Positions 8,632-17,715 of a DNA stretch of 64,000 bases are shown piece by piece. Numbering within the stretch: position 1 is the first letter of the stretch; each line of letters begins with the position of its first letter. The notes beneath the pieces are model-generated. The model saw only the letters and a program-made list of their open reading frames with translations, was not told the DNA's origin and did not search any database. Where the stretch lies: assembly GCA_025963635.1 (NCBI GenBank), contig JAOQAK010000056.1, positions 62,001-126,000 on the forward strand. Direction: 5' to 3'. The stretch is from Ferruginibacter sp. GTDB taxonomy: Bacteria > Bacteroidota > Bacteroidia > Chitinophagales > Chitinophagaceae. Made by a program: the position numbers and the translations under genes.

Positions 8632-8662
8632 ATTGTCAATTTTACAAATAATATTATATTTG
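8632..8662 (+). promoter_or_regulatory. Bacteroidota-type promoter of the ara operon, with an overlapping palindrome
   Basis: ATTG at 8632-8635, 19 bases, then TATATTTG at 8655-8662 fits the Bacteroidota primary-sigma consensus TTTG-N19-21-TAnnTTTG. Transcription would start near 8669, giving a very short leader to ATG 8685. The imperfect palindrome AATTGT-N7-ACAAAT covers the -33 box and spacer, a position suited to a repressor such as the NUDIX-type regulator encoded downstream. The operator assignment is inference. Confidence 0.7.
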
Positions 8663-8684
8663 CTAAAACATTGCTCTGCTAATT

Positions 8685-10352
8685 ATGAACGATCAATTTG
8701 TAATAGGAGTCGATTTCGGCACAGACTCAGTACGCTCCATTATCGTAAATGCCGCCAATGGCGATGAAATTGCTTCTTCCGTATTTTACTATCCCCGCTG
8801 GAAAAAAGGTTTGTTTTGCGACGCTGCTATCAACCAGTTTCGTCAGCATCCGCTGGATTATGTGGAGGGGCTTGAACAAACGATTAAAAATTGTTTGCAG
8901 CAGGCCGGAGCTTCCGTAGCAGCAAACGTTAAGGCGATATCAGTTGACACAACCGGATCGTCACCCGTGGCTGTGGATGAAACGGGTACTCCGCTGGCGC
9001 TTTTACCGGCATTTGAAGATAATCCCAATGCGATGTTTGTATTGTGGAAAGATCACACAGCCACCAAGGAAGCCGCGGAAATAAATGAGCACGCGTTAAA
9101 ATTTGATACCAATTACCTCCAATTCGTTGGCGGCATTTATTCGTCTGAATGGTTTTGGGCAAAGCTGCTACGGATTTTGCGGGCAGATAGCCAGGTTAGG
9201 GAAGAAGTGTATTCGTGGGTAGAGCATTGCGATTGGGTACCTTTCCTGCTTTCTGGTGGCAAAGATGCAAAACAGATGAAACGGGGAGTATGCAGCGCCG
9301 GGCACAAAGCCTTATGGAGCAAAGATTTTGATGGTTTGCCCCCTGGTGATTTTTTCACTTCACTTGATCCATTGCTGGAGGGATTTACTGAGAAATTATT
9401 TACAGAAACTTATACTTCAGATCAGTCAGTTGGCAATTTATCTGCTGAATGGGCCAGCCGTTTAGGACTTACAACCCATGTAGTAATTGGGGTTGGCGCT
9501 TTCGACGCTCATATGGGCGCAGTAGGTGGCCAGATAGAAGCCTATCATTTAAGCAAAGTAATGGGCACATCCACCTGTGATATGCTGGTGGCGCCGATGA
9601 ACGAGGTAGAAGGTAAATTGATAAAAGGTATTTGCGGACAGGTACCCGGCTCTGTTATTCCGGGTATGATGGGTATGGAAGCAGGCCAGTCGGCCTTTGG
9701 TGATGCCTATGCATGGTTTAAAAATGTACTGGCATGGCCACTGCAAAAATTGTTGCCTAAATCGGAGATCATTGATGCTGATACTGCTGCAAAACTGATT
9801 GAAGAAACTACTAATAATATCATATTTGAATTAAGTAAGCAGGCGGAATTAATCCCACCGGATGAAAACAATGAATTGGCGCTGGATTGGTTCAATGGCA
9901 GGCGTACACCTGATGCGAACCAGCTGTTAAAAGGTGCCATTTCGGGATTAAGCCTGGGAACGGACGCACCAAAAATATTCCGTGCCATTGCAGAAGCAAC
10001 CTGTTTTGGTGCAAAGGCCATTGTAGATCGTTTTAATGAGCAGGGTGTGCCTGTAAAAGGGTTGATTGGAATAGGTGGTGTTGCGAAAAAATCCCCTTTC
10101 ATTATGCAGATGATGGCCAATGTAATGGACATGCCCATTCGCATTCATAAATCGGAACAAACCTGCGCATTGGGCGCCGCAATGTTTGCCGCTACTGCAG
10201 CAGGCATCTATGATAAAGTAGAAGATGCAATGGTTGCTATGGGACAGGGATTTGACGCAGAATATTTTCCTGATGCTACTGTAGTGGAAATTTATAAAAA
10301 ACGATATGCACGTTACCATCAGCTAGGCCAATTTATCGAGCAGGGAAGGTGA
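8685..10352 (+). CDS. araB: Ribulokinase
   Basis: A 555-residue FGGY-family kinase that phosphorylates L-ribulose to L-ribulose 5-phosphate. It opens with VIGVDFGTDSVRSIIV (phosphate-1 loop), followed by SVDTTGSSP, the AraB-specific GGIYSSEWFWAKLLRILR and EHCDWVPFLL, the catalytic base Asp274 in GAFDAHMGAVG, and the second ATP motif IGIGGVAKKSPF near residue 460. Length equals the normal ribulokinase length. It is the first gene after a good promoter, with araD 53 bases downstream, so it heads the operon araB-araD-GH127-araA-symporter. Confidence 0.97.
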   Translation: MNDQFVIGVDFGTDSVRSIIVNAANGDEIASSVFYYPRWKKGLFCDAAINQFRQHPLDYVEGLEQTIKNCLQQAGASVAANVKAISVDTTGSSPVAVDETGTPLALLPAFEDNPNAMFVLWKDHTATKEAAEINEHALKFDTNYLQFVGGIYSSEWFWAKLLRILRADSQVREEVYSWVEHCDWVPFLLSGGKDAKQMKRGVCSAGHKALWSKDFDGLPPGDFFTSLDPLLEGFTEKLFTETYTSDQSVGNLSAEWASRLGLTTHVVIGVGAFDAHMGAVGGQIEAYHLSKVMGTSTCDMLVAPMNEVEGKLIKGICGQVPGSVIPGMMGMEAGQSAFGDAYAWFKNVLAWPLQKLLPKSEIIDADTAAKLIEETTNNIIFELSKQAELIPPDENNELALDWFNGRRTPDANQLLKGAISGLSLGTDAPKIFRAIAEATCFGAKAIVDRFNEQGVPVKGLIGIGGVAKKSPFIMQMMANVMDMPIRIHKSEQTCALGAAMFAATAAGIYDKVEDAMVAMGQGFDAEYFPDATVVEIYKKRYARYHQLGQFIEQGR

Positions 10353-10404
10353 TGAGTAATGAGTGATGAGTACCTTCAACCACCAACCTTCAACCATCTA
10401 TCAT
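10353..10404. repeat. CAACCACCAACCTTCAACC repeat in the araB-araD gap
   Basis: The gap between araB and the true araD start has two repeat patterns: GATGAGTAATGAGTGATGAG and AACCACCAACCTTCAACC-type units. An in-frame ATG at 10363 would translate this repeat into 14 residues of no family character, so it is best read as spacer. Confidence 0.6.
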
Positions 10405-11103
10405 ATGACCAAATACGATGAAATACGACAGGCTGCATATGCTGCCAACATGCAATTGCCTAAACTTGGATTGGTGTTATTTACATTTGGAAATGTGAGT
10501 GCGGCAGACCGGGGTATGGGCGTTTTTGCAATTAAACCGAGCGGTGTTCCATATGAATATCTTACACCGGAAAAAATGGTGATTGTTGATTTTGAAGGCA
10601 AAACCGTTGAAGGTGATCTCCGGCCTTCTTCCGATACCCTAACACATGCGGTGCTGTATAAATTTTGGGAAAACATCGGTGGTATCGTACATACACATTC
10701 TACTTACGCAACCGCCTGGGCGCAAAGCCACCGCTCCATACCCATTTATGGCACTACACATGCAGATCATAACACGGTAGATATTCCCTGTGCCCCGCCA
10801 ATGGATGATGAAATGATCAGGGGAAATTATGAGTACCAGACCGGTTTCCAGATAATGAATGCCTTAAAAGAGCGGCACCTCACTTATGAAGAAATAGAAA
10901 TGATACTTGTAGGAAATCATGCACCTTTTACATGGGGAAAAACTCCGGAGAAGGCAGTTTATAACAGCGCGGTACTGGAAGCCATTGCACAAATGGCATT
11001 GCTAACAGAACAGATCAATCCAAATGCTCCCAGGCTACAGGATTCACTGATTAAAAAACACTATGAACGCAAGCATGGGCCTGATAGTTATTATGGGCAA
11101 TAG
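10405..11103 (+). CDS. araD: L-ribulose-5-phosphate 4-epimerase
   Basis: A 232-residue class II aldolase-fold zinc enzyme that turns L-ribulose 5-phosphate into D-xylulose 5-phosphate. Zinc and catalytic residues map almost one to one on E. coli AraD: Asp77 in SSDTLTH, His96 and His98 in HTHSTY, His172 in GNHAPF (E. coli 76, 95, 97, 171). The N-terminal substrate loop FGNVSAADRG and the C-terminal KHGPDSYYGQ are typical. ATG 10405 gives the family length. An ATG at 10363 only adds translated repeat DNA. Part of the ara operon. Confidence 0.97.
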   Translation: MTKYDEIRQAAYAANMQLPKLGLVLFTFGNVSAADRGMGVFAIKPSGVPYEYLTPEKMVIVDFEGKTVEGDLRPSSDTLTHAVLYKFWENIGGIVHTHSTYATAWAQSHRSIPIYGTTHADHNTVDIPCAPPMDDEMIRGNYEYQTGFQIMNALKERHLTYEEIEMILVGNHAPFTWGKTPEKAVYNSAVLEAIAQMALLTEQINPNAPRLQDSLIKKHYERKHGPDSYYGQ

Positions 11104-11217
11104 AGGATTGCTGATGTCTGATTTTTTGATATCTGATTTCCTTCTGCCCGTGATGTATTGAGATCATTGTTGAAGTCCACAAAGAGTAATTAATAATAAT
11201 CTTCAAAACGTAAACAA

Positions 11218-13224
11218 ATGAAACGAATTATTTTAGCGCTTATAATTTGCTCTTCTTCTTTTCTTTACGGCCAGCAAAAAGATTACCCTATCCAGGCAGT
11301 GCCTTTTACGCAGGTAAAGCTTACAGATAATTTCTGGTTACCCAGGATTGAAATCAACAGGACGGTTACTATCCCTGCATCGTTTGAGCGTTGCCAAAGT
11401 ACAGGCCGCATTAAGAATTTTGTAATGGCGGCCGAGAAACAAGGCAAATTCTGCACTACATTTCCTTTCGACGATACCGATATTTATAAAACCATTGAGG
11501 GCGCTTCTTTTTCGCTGGCAGTACACCCGGATGCAAAACTGGAAGCCTATGTAGATTCATTGATCACCATTATCGGCAAAGCCCAGGAACCCGACGGCTA
11601 TTTATACACTGCACGAACCATTAATCCCAATGCACCACATGCCTGGGCGGGAAAGGAACGATGGGAAAGGGAAAGAGAACTCAGCCATGAATTGTACAAT
11701 GCCGGGCATTTGTATGAAGCCGCTGCTGCACATTTTCTGGCCACCAAAAAAAAGAACCTGCTCAATATTGCCCTTAAGAATGCCGACCTGGTTTGCTCTG
11801 TATTTGGTCCCACAAAAAAGCATGTAGCGCCCGGTCATGAGATCGTGGAAATGGGGCTGGTAAAATTGTACCGTATCACAGGTAAAGCTGAATATTTGTC
11901 AACCGCCAAATTTTTTATCGGGGAACGCGGCCATTACACCGGCTATGATCCTAAAAGCAATGATTCATGGAAAAGTGGCGCTTACTGGCAGGATAATAAA
12001 CCGGTGGTGATGCAGGACGAAGGCGAGGGACATGCTGTAAGAGCCGGCTACCTGTATTCCGCAGTGGCAGATGTTGCCGCGTTAACAGGTGACGATTCAT
12101 TGCTCGCAGCTATTGATAAAATATGGAACAATGTAGTTGATAAGAAAATGTATGTACAGGGCGGCGTTGGCGCAATCGGTGATGGCGAAAGATTTGGTAA
12201 CAATTACGAACTACCGAATGCCACGGCCTACAACGAAACCTGTGCAGCTATTGCGAATGTTTACTGGAACCAACGGATGTTTCAATTGCATGGTGACGCA
12301 AAATACATCGACATACTGGAGAAATCTTTGTACAATGGATTAATATCAGGCGTTGGGCTGGATGGCAAGTCCTTTTTTTATACCAATGCCATGCAAATCA
12401 AAAATAGCTTCCAGCACAAGAATATGGAAGGCACCAGGTCGGGCTGGTTTGAGTGTAGCTGTTGCCCTACCAATCTTGCCCGACTGATCCCTTCCATTCC
12501 CGGCTATATGTACGCTCAAAAAGATGATAACCTGTATATCAATCTTTTTATCAATAGTACGATGGATCTGCTGATCGGTAATAAGGCGGTGCAGGTGATT
12601 CAGCAAAATAAGTATCCCTGGGATGGAGCACTGAGTTTCAATATCAATCCAAAACAAGCTACTGCATTTAATCTGCTGGTGCGCATTCCGGGCTGGGCAC
12701 AAAACCAGGCAATTCCATCAACGCTCTATCGCTTCCAAAATAATTCAACCGAAAAACCTGTCATCAGGGTAAACGGTCAGCCTATTGAATACACTATTAC
12801 AAATGGTTATGCATACATCAACAGAACCTGGAAAAAGAATGACAAAGTGGAAGTCAACCTTCCCATGGAAGTAAGAAGGGTAGTGGCTAACGAAAATCTA
12901 AAGGACGATATCGGTAAAATTGCATTACAGCGTGGACCGCTGATGTATTGCGCAGAATGGCCTGATAACAATGGAAAGACAAGCAATATCATTATACCAG
13001 CCAGCACACATTTTACCACCGAATTTAAACCGGCATTATTAAACGGCGTGATGGTATTACATGCGGAGGTGCCAGCGATTGTTGTCAATAATAGTGAAAG
13101 TGTTGCAACAGTAAAACAATCCTTCACCGCAATTCCGTATTACAGCTGGGCCAACAGGGGCAAGGGTGAAATGATGGTATGGTTTCCGACACAGGTGAAG
13201 GATGTGGATATATTGGCAAAGTAA
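11218..13224 (+). CDS. GH127 beta-L-arabinofuranosidase, secreted
   Basis: A 668-residue protein with signal peptide (MKRIILALIICSSSFLYGQ), so it acts in the periplasm or at the surface. It matches HypBA1 (GH127): acid/base Glu324 in GERF, zinc ligands Glu340 and Cys342 in YNETCAA, and the CxCC motif Cys413, Cys415, Cys416 in ECSCCPTN; the HypBA1 residues are 322, 338, 340, 415, 417, 418. The Cys that acts as nucleophile is therefore present (Cys415). It should release L-arabinofuranose from beta-linked arabinosides such as those of extensins or pectin side chains. Its position inside the ara operon, between araD and araA, ties release to catabolism. Confidence 0.93.
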   Translation: MKRIILALIICSSSFLYGQQKDYPIQAVPFTQVKLTDNFWLPRIEINRTVTIPASFERCQSTGRIKNFVMAAEKQGKFCTTFPFDDTDIYKTIEGASFSLAVHPDAKLEAYVDSLITIIGKAQEPDGYLYTARTINPNAPHAWAGKERWERERELSHELYNAGHLYEAAAAHFLATKKKNLLNIALKNADLVCSVFGPTKKHVAPGHEIVEMGLVKLYRITGKAEYLSTAKFFIGERGHYTGYDPKSNDSWKSGAYWQDNKPVVMQDEGEGHAVRAGYLYSAVADVAALTGDDSLLAAIDKIWNNVVDKKMYVQGGVGAIGDGERFGNNYELPNATAYNETCAAIANVYWNQRMFQLHGDAKYIDILEKSLYNGLISGVGLDGKSFFYTNAMQIKNSFQHKNMEGTRSGWFECSCCPTNLARLIPSIPGYMYAQKDDNLYINLFINSTMDLLIGNKAVQVIQQNKYPWDGALSFNINPKQATAFNLLVRIPGWAQNQAIPSTLYRFQNNSTEKPVIRVNGQPIEYTITNGYAYINRTWKKNDKVEVNLPMEVRRVVANENLKDDIGKIALQRGPLMYCAEWPDNNGKTSNIIIPASTHFTTEFKPALLNGVMVLHAEVPAIVVNNSESVATVKQSFTAIPYYSWANRGKGEMMVWFPTQVKDVDILAK

Positions 13225-13247
13225 ACAACAGTCTTGACTGTGATTTT

Positions 13248-13335
13248 TTTGATTTATGTGATTTATGTGATGTTTATAGTACCCATGTTAGTTTATCTCA
13301 AATCATAATAATCAAATAAATCACATAGATCAAAG
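13248..13335. repeat. TGATTTATGTGATTTATGTG inverted repeat between GH127 and araA
   Basis: The left arm (13248-13271) and the right arm (13311-13335) are inverted copies of about 24 bases with three mismatches, separated by 39 bases. The arms are themselves built of the unit TGATTTATG. It fills most of the gap before araA and could form a long hairpin in the ara mRNA. Confidence 0.75.
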
Positions 13336-13365
13336 TCCGGACAACAATCAATAAAAATTTCAATA

Positions 13366-14865
13366 ATGATAAATCTTAAAGAATTAGAAGTTTGGTTCGT
13401 AACAGGTAGTCAAAGTTTATACGGTGAAGAAACCCTGAAACAAGTTGCCGCCCATTCGCAAACCATTGCAGGCTCATTGAATGATGCTTCGCAGGTACCC
13501 GCAAAAGTAGTTTTTAAACCAACGGTAAAATCTACTGAAGAAATCTATGCGATTTGCATGGAAGCGAATACCGCAAAGAATTGTATCGGGATCATTGCCT
13601 GGATGCATACTTTTTCACCGGCGAAAATGTGGATCACCGGTTTAAAAATTCTTCAGAAACCTTTGTGTCACCTGCATACACAATTTAACCGTGATATTCC
13701 GTGGAATGATATCGATATGGACTTTATGAACCTCAACCAGAGCGCTCATGGGGACAGGGAATTCGGTTTCATGGTCAGCCGTATGCGGAAGAACAGGAAG
13801 GTGATCGTTGGCCACTGGCAGGATCCCGCAGTGCTGGATGATATAAATACCTGGTCAAGAGCTGCGGCCGGATGGAATGACTGGCAGGGTGCGAAATTCG
13901 TTCGCTTTGGCGATAACATGCGTTTCGTAGCGGTAACAGATGGCGACAAGGTAGAAGCTGAATATAAATTCGGTTATGCGGTTAACACCCATGGAATTGG
14001 CGACCTGGTGCAGGTGATCAACGAGACCAGCGATGCTGCCATCGACCAGCTGATCAGTGAATATGAAGACGAATATTCAGTGGTGGCATCATTAAAAAGT
14101 GACGGGGCCCAATACAATTCTTTAAGAGAGGCTGCTAAGATTGAAATAGGTTTGCGGACATTTTTGGAAGCAGGAAATTATAAAGGGTTTACTGATACAT
14201 TCGAAGACCTGCATGGCATGGCGCAATTACCCGGCATTGCCTCGCAGCGCATGATGGCTGCGGGCTACGGTTTTGCAGGCGAAGGTGACTGGAAGACCGC
14301 TGCGCTGGTGCGGGCGATGAAAGTGATGGGCAGTGGTTTACCCGGCGGCAACTCGTTTATGGAAGACTATACATACCATTTTGATCCCGAAAACCCCATG
14401 GTGCTGGGCTCACATATGCTCGAAATTTGTCCCTCTATTGCCCATGGAAAACCTTCCTGCCAGGTACATCCGCTGGGGATTGGTGGCAAGGCAGACCCTG
14501 TGAGACTTGTATTCAATTCTGGTGCAGGTCCGGCTCTAAATGCGTCGCTGATTGATATGGGAAATCGTTTTCGTTTATTGGTGAACGAAGTGGAAGCCGT
14601 TACCCCTTTACACGATTTACCAAAATTACCAGTGGCCCGCGTATTATGGAAACCTTTCCCCGACATGAAGACCGGCTGTGCTGCCTGGATATTGGCGGGT
14701 GGTGCGCATCATACCGGTTATAGTCAGAACCTTACTGCCACTCACCTGCAAGACTTTGCAGATATGGCTAATATCGAATTTGCATTGATCGGGAAAGACA
14801 CCAATTTGTACCAATTTAAAAATGAATTACGTTGGAACGACGTGTATTATCAAATCAATAAATAG
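13366..14865 (+). CDS. araA: L-arabinose isomerase
   Basis: A 499-residue Mn-dependent enzyme for L-arabinose to L-ribulose. Catalytic residues fall at the E. coli positions: Glu306 (GEGDWKT), Glu333 (SFMEDY), His350 ([13 protein letters not shown]) and the His448/449 pair (GGAHHTGYS). The N-terminal [17 protein letters not shown] is diagnostic. Full length, no anomalies. Fourth gene of the ara operon, 51 bases before the symporter. Confidence 0.98.
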   Translation: MINLKELEVWFVTGSQSLYGEETLKQVAAHSQTIAGSLNDASQVPAKVVFKPTVKSTEEIYAICMEANTAKNCIGIIAWMHTFSPAKMWITGLKILQKPLCHLHTQFNRDIPWNDIDMDFMNLNQSAHGDREFGFMVSRMRKNRKVIVGHWQDPAVLDDINTWSRAAAGWNDWQGAKFVRFGDNMRFVAVTDGDKVEAEYKFGYAVNTHGIGDLVQVINETSDAAIDQLISEYEDEYSVVASLKSDGAQYNSLREAAKIEIGLRTFLEAGNYKGFTDTFEDLHGMAQLPGIASQRMMAAGYGFAGEGDWKTAALVRAMKVMGSGLPGGNSFMEDYTYHFDPENPMVLGSHMLEICPSIAHGKPSCQVHPLGIGGKADPVRLVFNSGAGPALNASLIDMGNRFRLLVNEVEAVTPLHDLPKLPVARVLWKPFPDMKTGCAAWILAGGAHHTGYSQNLTATHLQDFADMANIEFALIGKDTNLYQFKNELRWNDVYYQINK

Positions 14866-14916
14866 GCATAACATTGCATAAAATTTTCGTTAAATAAAAA
14901 ATCTAAATGCTCGCTC

Positions 14917-16602
14917 ATGAATAAAAATCTTGCTTTTGCTGATTACATGGTATTTATCGTGTATTTCGTTATTGTAGCCGGTTACGGGTACAGTATTTAC
15001 CGTAAACGCAAAAAAAATGAACACGATGCAAAAGCCTATTTCCTGGCAGAAGGGACCCTAACCTGGTGGGCGATCGGCGCTTCTTTAATTGCTTCCAACA
15101 TTTCAGCCGAGCAATTTATAGGCATGAGTGGCGAAGGTTTTTTCCTGGGCATCGCAGTAGCCGCTTACGAATGGATAGCAGCCATTGCATTGATCATTGT
15201 GGCTGTATGGTTTATACCGGTTTACCTGAAGAACCATATCTATACCATGCCGCAGTTTCTTAAAACAAGGTACAATGAATCGGTGGCCCTGATCATGGCG
15301 ATTTTCTGGTTGTTTTTGTATGTATTTGTGAACCTTACTTCCATACTTTACCTGGGAGCGGTAGCGATCAATGGAATTGCAGGTGGCGGATACCTCCACA
15401 CGATTATGATCGGGCTTTCCATATTTGCCCTGTTGATATCGCTGGGCGGTATGAAAGTAGTTGCGTATACTGATGTGATACAGGTAGCGGTGCTGATCAT
15501 TGGCGGATTGGTTACCACGTATATCGCATTAACCACGGTGGGTGAATATTTCGGTGTGGGTCATAATGCAATTGCCGGGTTTAAAGTATTGATGCATGAA
15601 GCTCCGGAACATTTCAAAATGATCATCCCCAAGCCAACTACGGGTTCTACCCAGATCGAGATCAATAAATACCTAACCTTCCCCGGCCTTCTCTCTTACC
15701 TGGCGGGTATCTGGATCATCAATTTAAATTATTGGGGATGTAACCAATACATCACTCAACGGGCACTGGGAGCAGATTTGCAAACAGCCCGTACGGGTAT
15801 TTTATTTGCCGGGTTGCTGAAATTACTGATGCCTGTTATTGTTATGTTACCGGGCATTGCTGCATTTGTTTTATACCAGGGTGGTCATTTACCACAACTG
15901 GTTGGGGGTAAGGACGGCGCCTATTCTGCGGTACTTACCTTTTTGCCCACGGGTTTAAAAGGCTTGTCTGTTGCGGCTTTAACAGCGGCAATTGTGGCAT
16001 CTTTGGCCGGTAAAGTAAATAGTATCTCAACGATTTATACCCTGGATATCCATAAAAAATATTTCCAAAAAGAATCAAGTGAAAAAAGCCAGGTGTACAC
16101 TGGTAGGATTGCCGTGTTTGCCGCAATGATTCTCGCAGTACTGTTTACATGGAACGACCTGTTGGGCATCGGTGGAGTTGGTGGATTTACCTATATTCAA
16201 AAATATACCGGCTTTATCAGTCCGGGTGTGTTTGCGATGTTCTTCCTCGGAATGTTCTGGCAAAGAACTACGGGCTGGGCAGCAATTGTTGGTGTGGTGA
16301 TGGGTTTCGTTTTGTCGGTGATCTTCAATGAACTTGCGCCAGGATGGTTTGGAAATGAAACCTTCTTGTATACCGCTTATCCAAATGGCAAGGGCGGATT
16401 TGAAATACCTTTCCATATCTGTATGGGATTATCTTTCTTATTTACCATGATCACAATGATCCTGATAAGCTTAGGTGGCCCGAAGGTGAATCCGAAGGCA
16501 TTTATACTCGACAAGGAGATGTTCAAGTTAAAGCCACAAACAACAGTTTTGATTGTGGTTACTTTATTGATCATAGCTGCTTTGTATGTTAAGTTTTGGT
16601 AG
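14917..16602 (+). CDS. Sodium:solute symporter (SSS/SLC5), likely arabinose importer
   Basis: A 561-residue inner-membrane protein with about 14 hydrophobic segments. Family marks: the N-terminal FADYMVFIVYFVIVAGYGYS helix, GTLTWWAIGASLIASNISAE near residue 46-65 (sodium-site helix), EQFIGMSGEGFF, MPQFLKTRYN, and a later NYWGCNQYITQRALGA typical of sugar members. It lies directly after araA and ends the operon, so arabinose or an arabino-oligosaccharide product is the likely substrate. Other sugars cannot be excluded on sequence. Confidence 0.93.
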   Translation: MNKNLAFADYMVFIVYFVIVAGYGYSIYRKRKKNEHDAKAYFLAEGTLTWWAIGASLIASNISAEQFIGMSGEGFFLGIAVAAYEWIAAIALIIVAVWFIPVYLKNHIYTMPQFLKTRYNESVALIMAIFWLFLYVFVNLTSILYLGAVAINGIAGGGYLHTIMIGLSIFALLISLGGMKVVAYTDVIQVAVLIIGGLVTTYIALTTVGEYFGVGHNAIAGFKVLMHEAPEHFKMIIPKPTTGSTQIEINKYLTFPGLLSYLAGIWIINLNYWGCNQYITQRALGADLQTARTGILFAGLLKLLMPVIVMLPGIAAFVLYQGGHLPQLVGGKDGAYSAVLTFLPTGLKGLSVAALTAAIVASLAGKVNSISTIYTLDIHKKYFQKESSEKSQVYTGRIAVFAAMILAVLFTWNDLLGIGGVGGFTYIQKYTGFISPGVFAMFFLGMFWQRTTGWAAIVGVVMGFVLSVIFNELAPGWFGNETFLYTAYPNGKGGFEIPFHICMGLSFLFTMITMILISLGGPKVNPKAFILDKEMFKLKPQTTVLIVVTLLIIAALYVKFW

Positions 16603-16618
16603 CAGGAACGGGGGCGTG

Positions 16619-16657
16619 GTGAATGCTGAATCGTGAATGGTGAATGGTGAATGGTGA
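16619..16657. repeat. TGAATGG heptamer string
   Basis: After the symporter stop the sequence runs GAATGCTGAATCGTGAATGG and then exact TGAATGG steps of seven bases. The same heptamer, or its complement ATTCACC, recurs near 17720, 17750, 27455 and 37825. Confidence 0.75.
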
Positions 16658-16805
16658 AATCATTTAGAGAATAATGAACAGGTAACAAAAGTTATTTTGA
16701 TTGAGCGTATTTGAAATAATTTTTAAAAGCAGGTTTTGCCTGACAGTTTACCATTTCCGTTCACGATTCAGTGTCTATTAAGCACCCGCTGCCCTTTGCT
16801 CCTTA

Positions 16806-16859
16806 TTGCTGAAAATGTACAAGTGAGTGACACAACGATGTTTAATTGAAAAACAAATG
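16806..16859 (+). repeat. Dispersed repeat family 1, copy B
   Basis: TTGCTG-AAATGTACAAG leads into GAGTGACACAACGATGTT and then AATTGAAAAACAAATG. It matches 38011-38047 at 36 of 37 positions on the left side and the complement of 4793-4833 at 39 of 41 on the right side. It lies about 140 bases before the NUDIX-type regulator gene on its coding strand. Confidence 0.88.
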
Positions 16860-16878
16860 TTTGCAACCAAATGAGTTT

Positions 16879-16918
16879 TTAAGTCAACGACATTGATTGA
16901 CCATTCACAATTCACGAT
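16879..16918 (+). repeat. Dispersed repeat family 3 (TTAAGTnAACG-CATTCAC), copy 1
   Basis: TTAAGTCAACGACATTGATT then ACCATTCACAATTCAC-type heptamers. The same order of parts appears at 27432-27470 and, inverted, at 37823-37859. Confidence 0.75.
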
Positions 16919-16981
16919 GTAAGGCTTTCACCCATTCACCTACTATCCAACCCCAGCACCTTGAAAAAAAACTCAGATAGC

Positions 16982-17680
16982 ATGCGCCGTTACTCTCAAC
17001 AAAAACGATTTCTGTTTGCTGTAGACTGTATTATTTTCGGTTTCGATGGCCAGGAATTAAAACTGATGGTAATTCAAAGAGGCTTTGAGCCTTTTAAAGG
17101 GAAATGGAGCCTCGTAGGTGGCTTTGTAGGAGAAAAAGAAAGTGCAGAAGCCGCAGCAGCAAGAGTTTTGAAGCAGCTTACCGGGCTGGATGGCTTGTAC
17201 ATGGAACAGCTGCATACTTTTTCAGAACATGACAGGGATACGGTGGAACGGACTGTTTCTGTTGCCTTCTTTGCGTTGATCGATATACAGCGATACAAAA
17301 AACAAATCAATGAAGACTATCACCCCGCATGGTTTTCAATCAATGATTTACCCGATCTGATATTTGACCACAACGAAATAGCGGAACTCGCCAAAGAAAA
17401 ACTGAGGTACAAAGCTGCCCTTCATCCCTTGTTGTTTGAATTGTTGCCGCCTAAATTTACGATGCCTCAATTGCAGAATTTATATCAATGCGTATACAAT
17501 ACAGGATTCGATAAAGGCAATTTCAACCGCAAATTATTATCGACGAAGTTGTTGATGAAATTAAAAGATAAAGATAAACTGGGTTCAAAAAAGGGCGCCT
17601 TTTATTACAAGGTAGATACAAAGCGATACAGCGCTTCTTTTAATACTTTCTTCAATCTTGTGCCGGGGCAAAATAAATAA
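16982..17680 (+). CDS. araR: NUDIX-type transcriptional regulator, AraR/NrtR-like
   Basis: A 232-residue protein with an N-terminal Nudix fold and a C-terminal winged helix (about residues 155-225, with QLQNLYQCVYNTGFDKGNFNRK cut here as PQLQNLYQ and FDKGNFNRKLLS). The Nudix box GGFVGEKESAEAAAARVLKQ has lost the RE and EE residues needed to bind metal, so it should sense a ligand rather than hydrolyse. This is the architecture of the L-arabinose-responsive AraR described in Bacteroides. Position right after the ara operon supports the call. ATG 16982 is preferred to a TTG at 16961. The operator is not certain; the palindrome at the araB promoter is a candidate. Confidence 0.85.
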   Translation: MRRYSQQKRFLFAVDCIIFGFDGQELKLMVIQRGFEPFKGKWSLVGGFVGEKESAEAAAARVLKQLTGLDGLYMEQLHTFSEHDRDTVERTVSVAFFALIDIQRYKKQINEDYHPAWFSINDLPDLIFDHNEIAELAKEKLRYKAALHPLLFELLPPKFTMPQLQNLYQCVYNTGFDKGNFNRKLLSTKLLMKLKDKDKLGSKKGAFYYKVDTKRYSASFNTFFNLVPGQNK

Positions 17681-17715
17681 TTAGAAAACCACGCTGGTGT
17701 AATTAAACGTGAATT

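Noticed and set aside
11207..11217. AACGTAA just before the starts of three glycosidase genes (11207, 29179, 34769)
   Set aside because: Seven bases in AT-rich leaders with variable spacing (4-6) is too weak to call a regulator or ribosome site.
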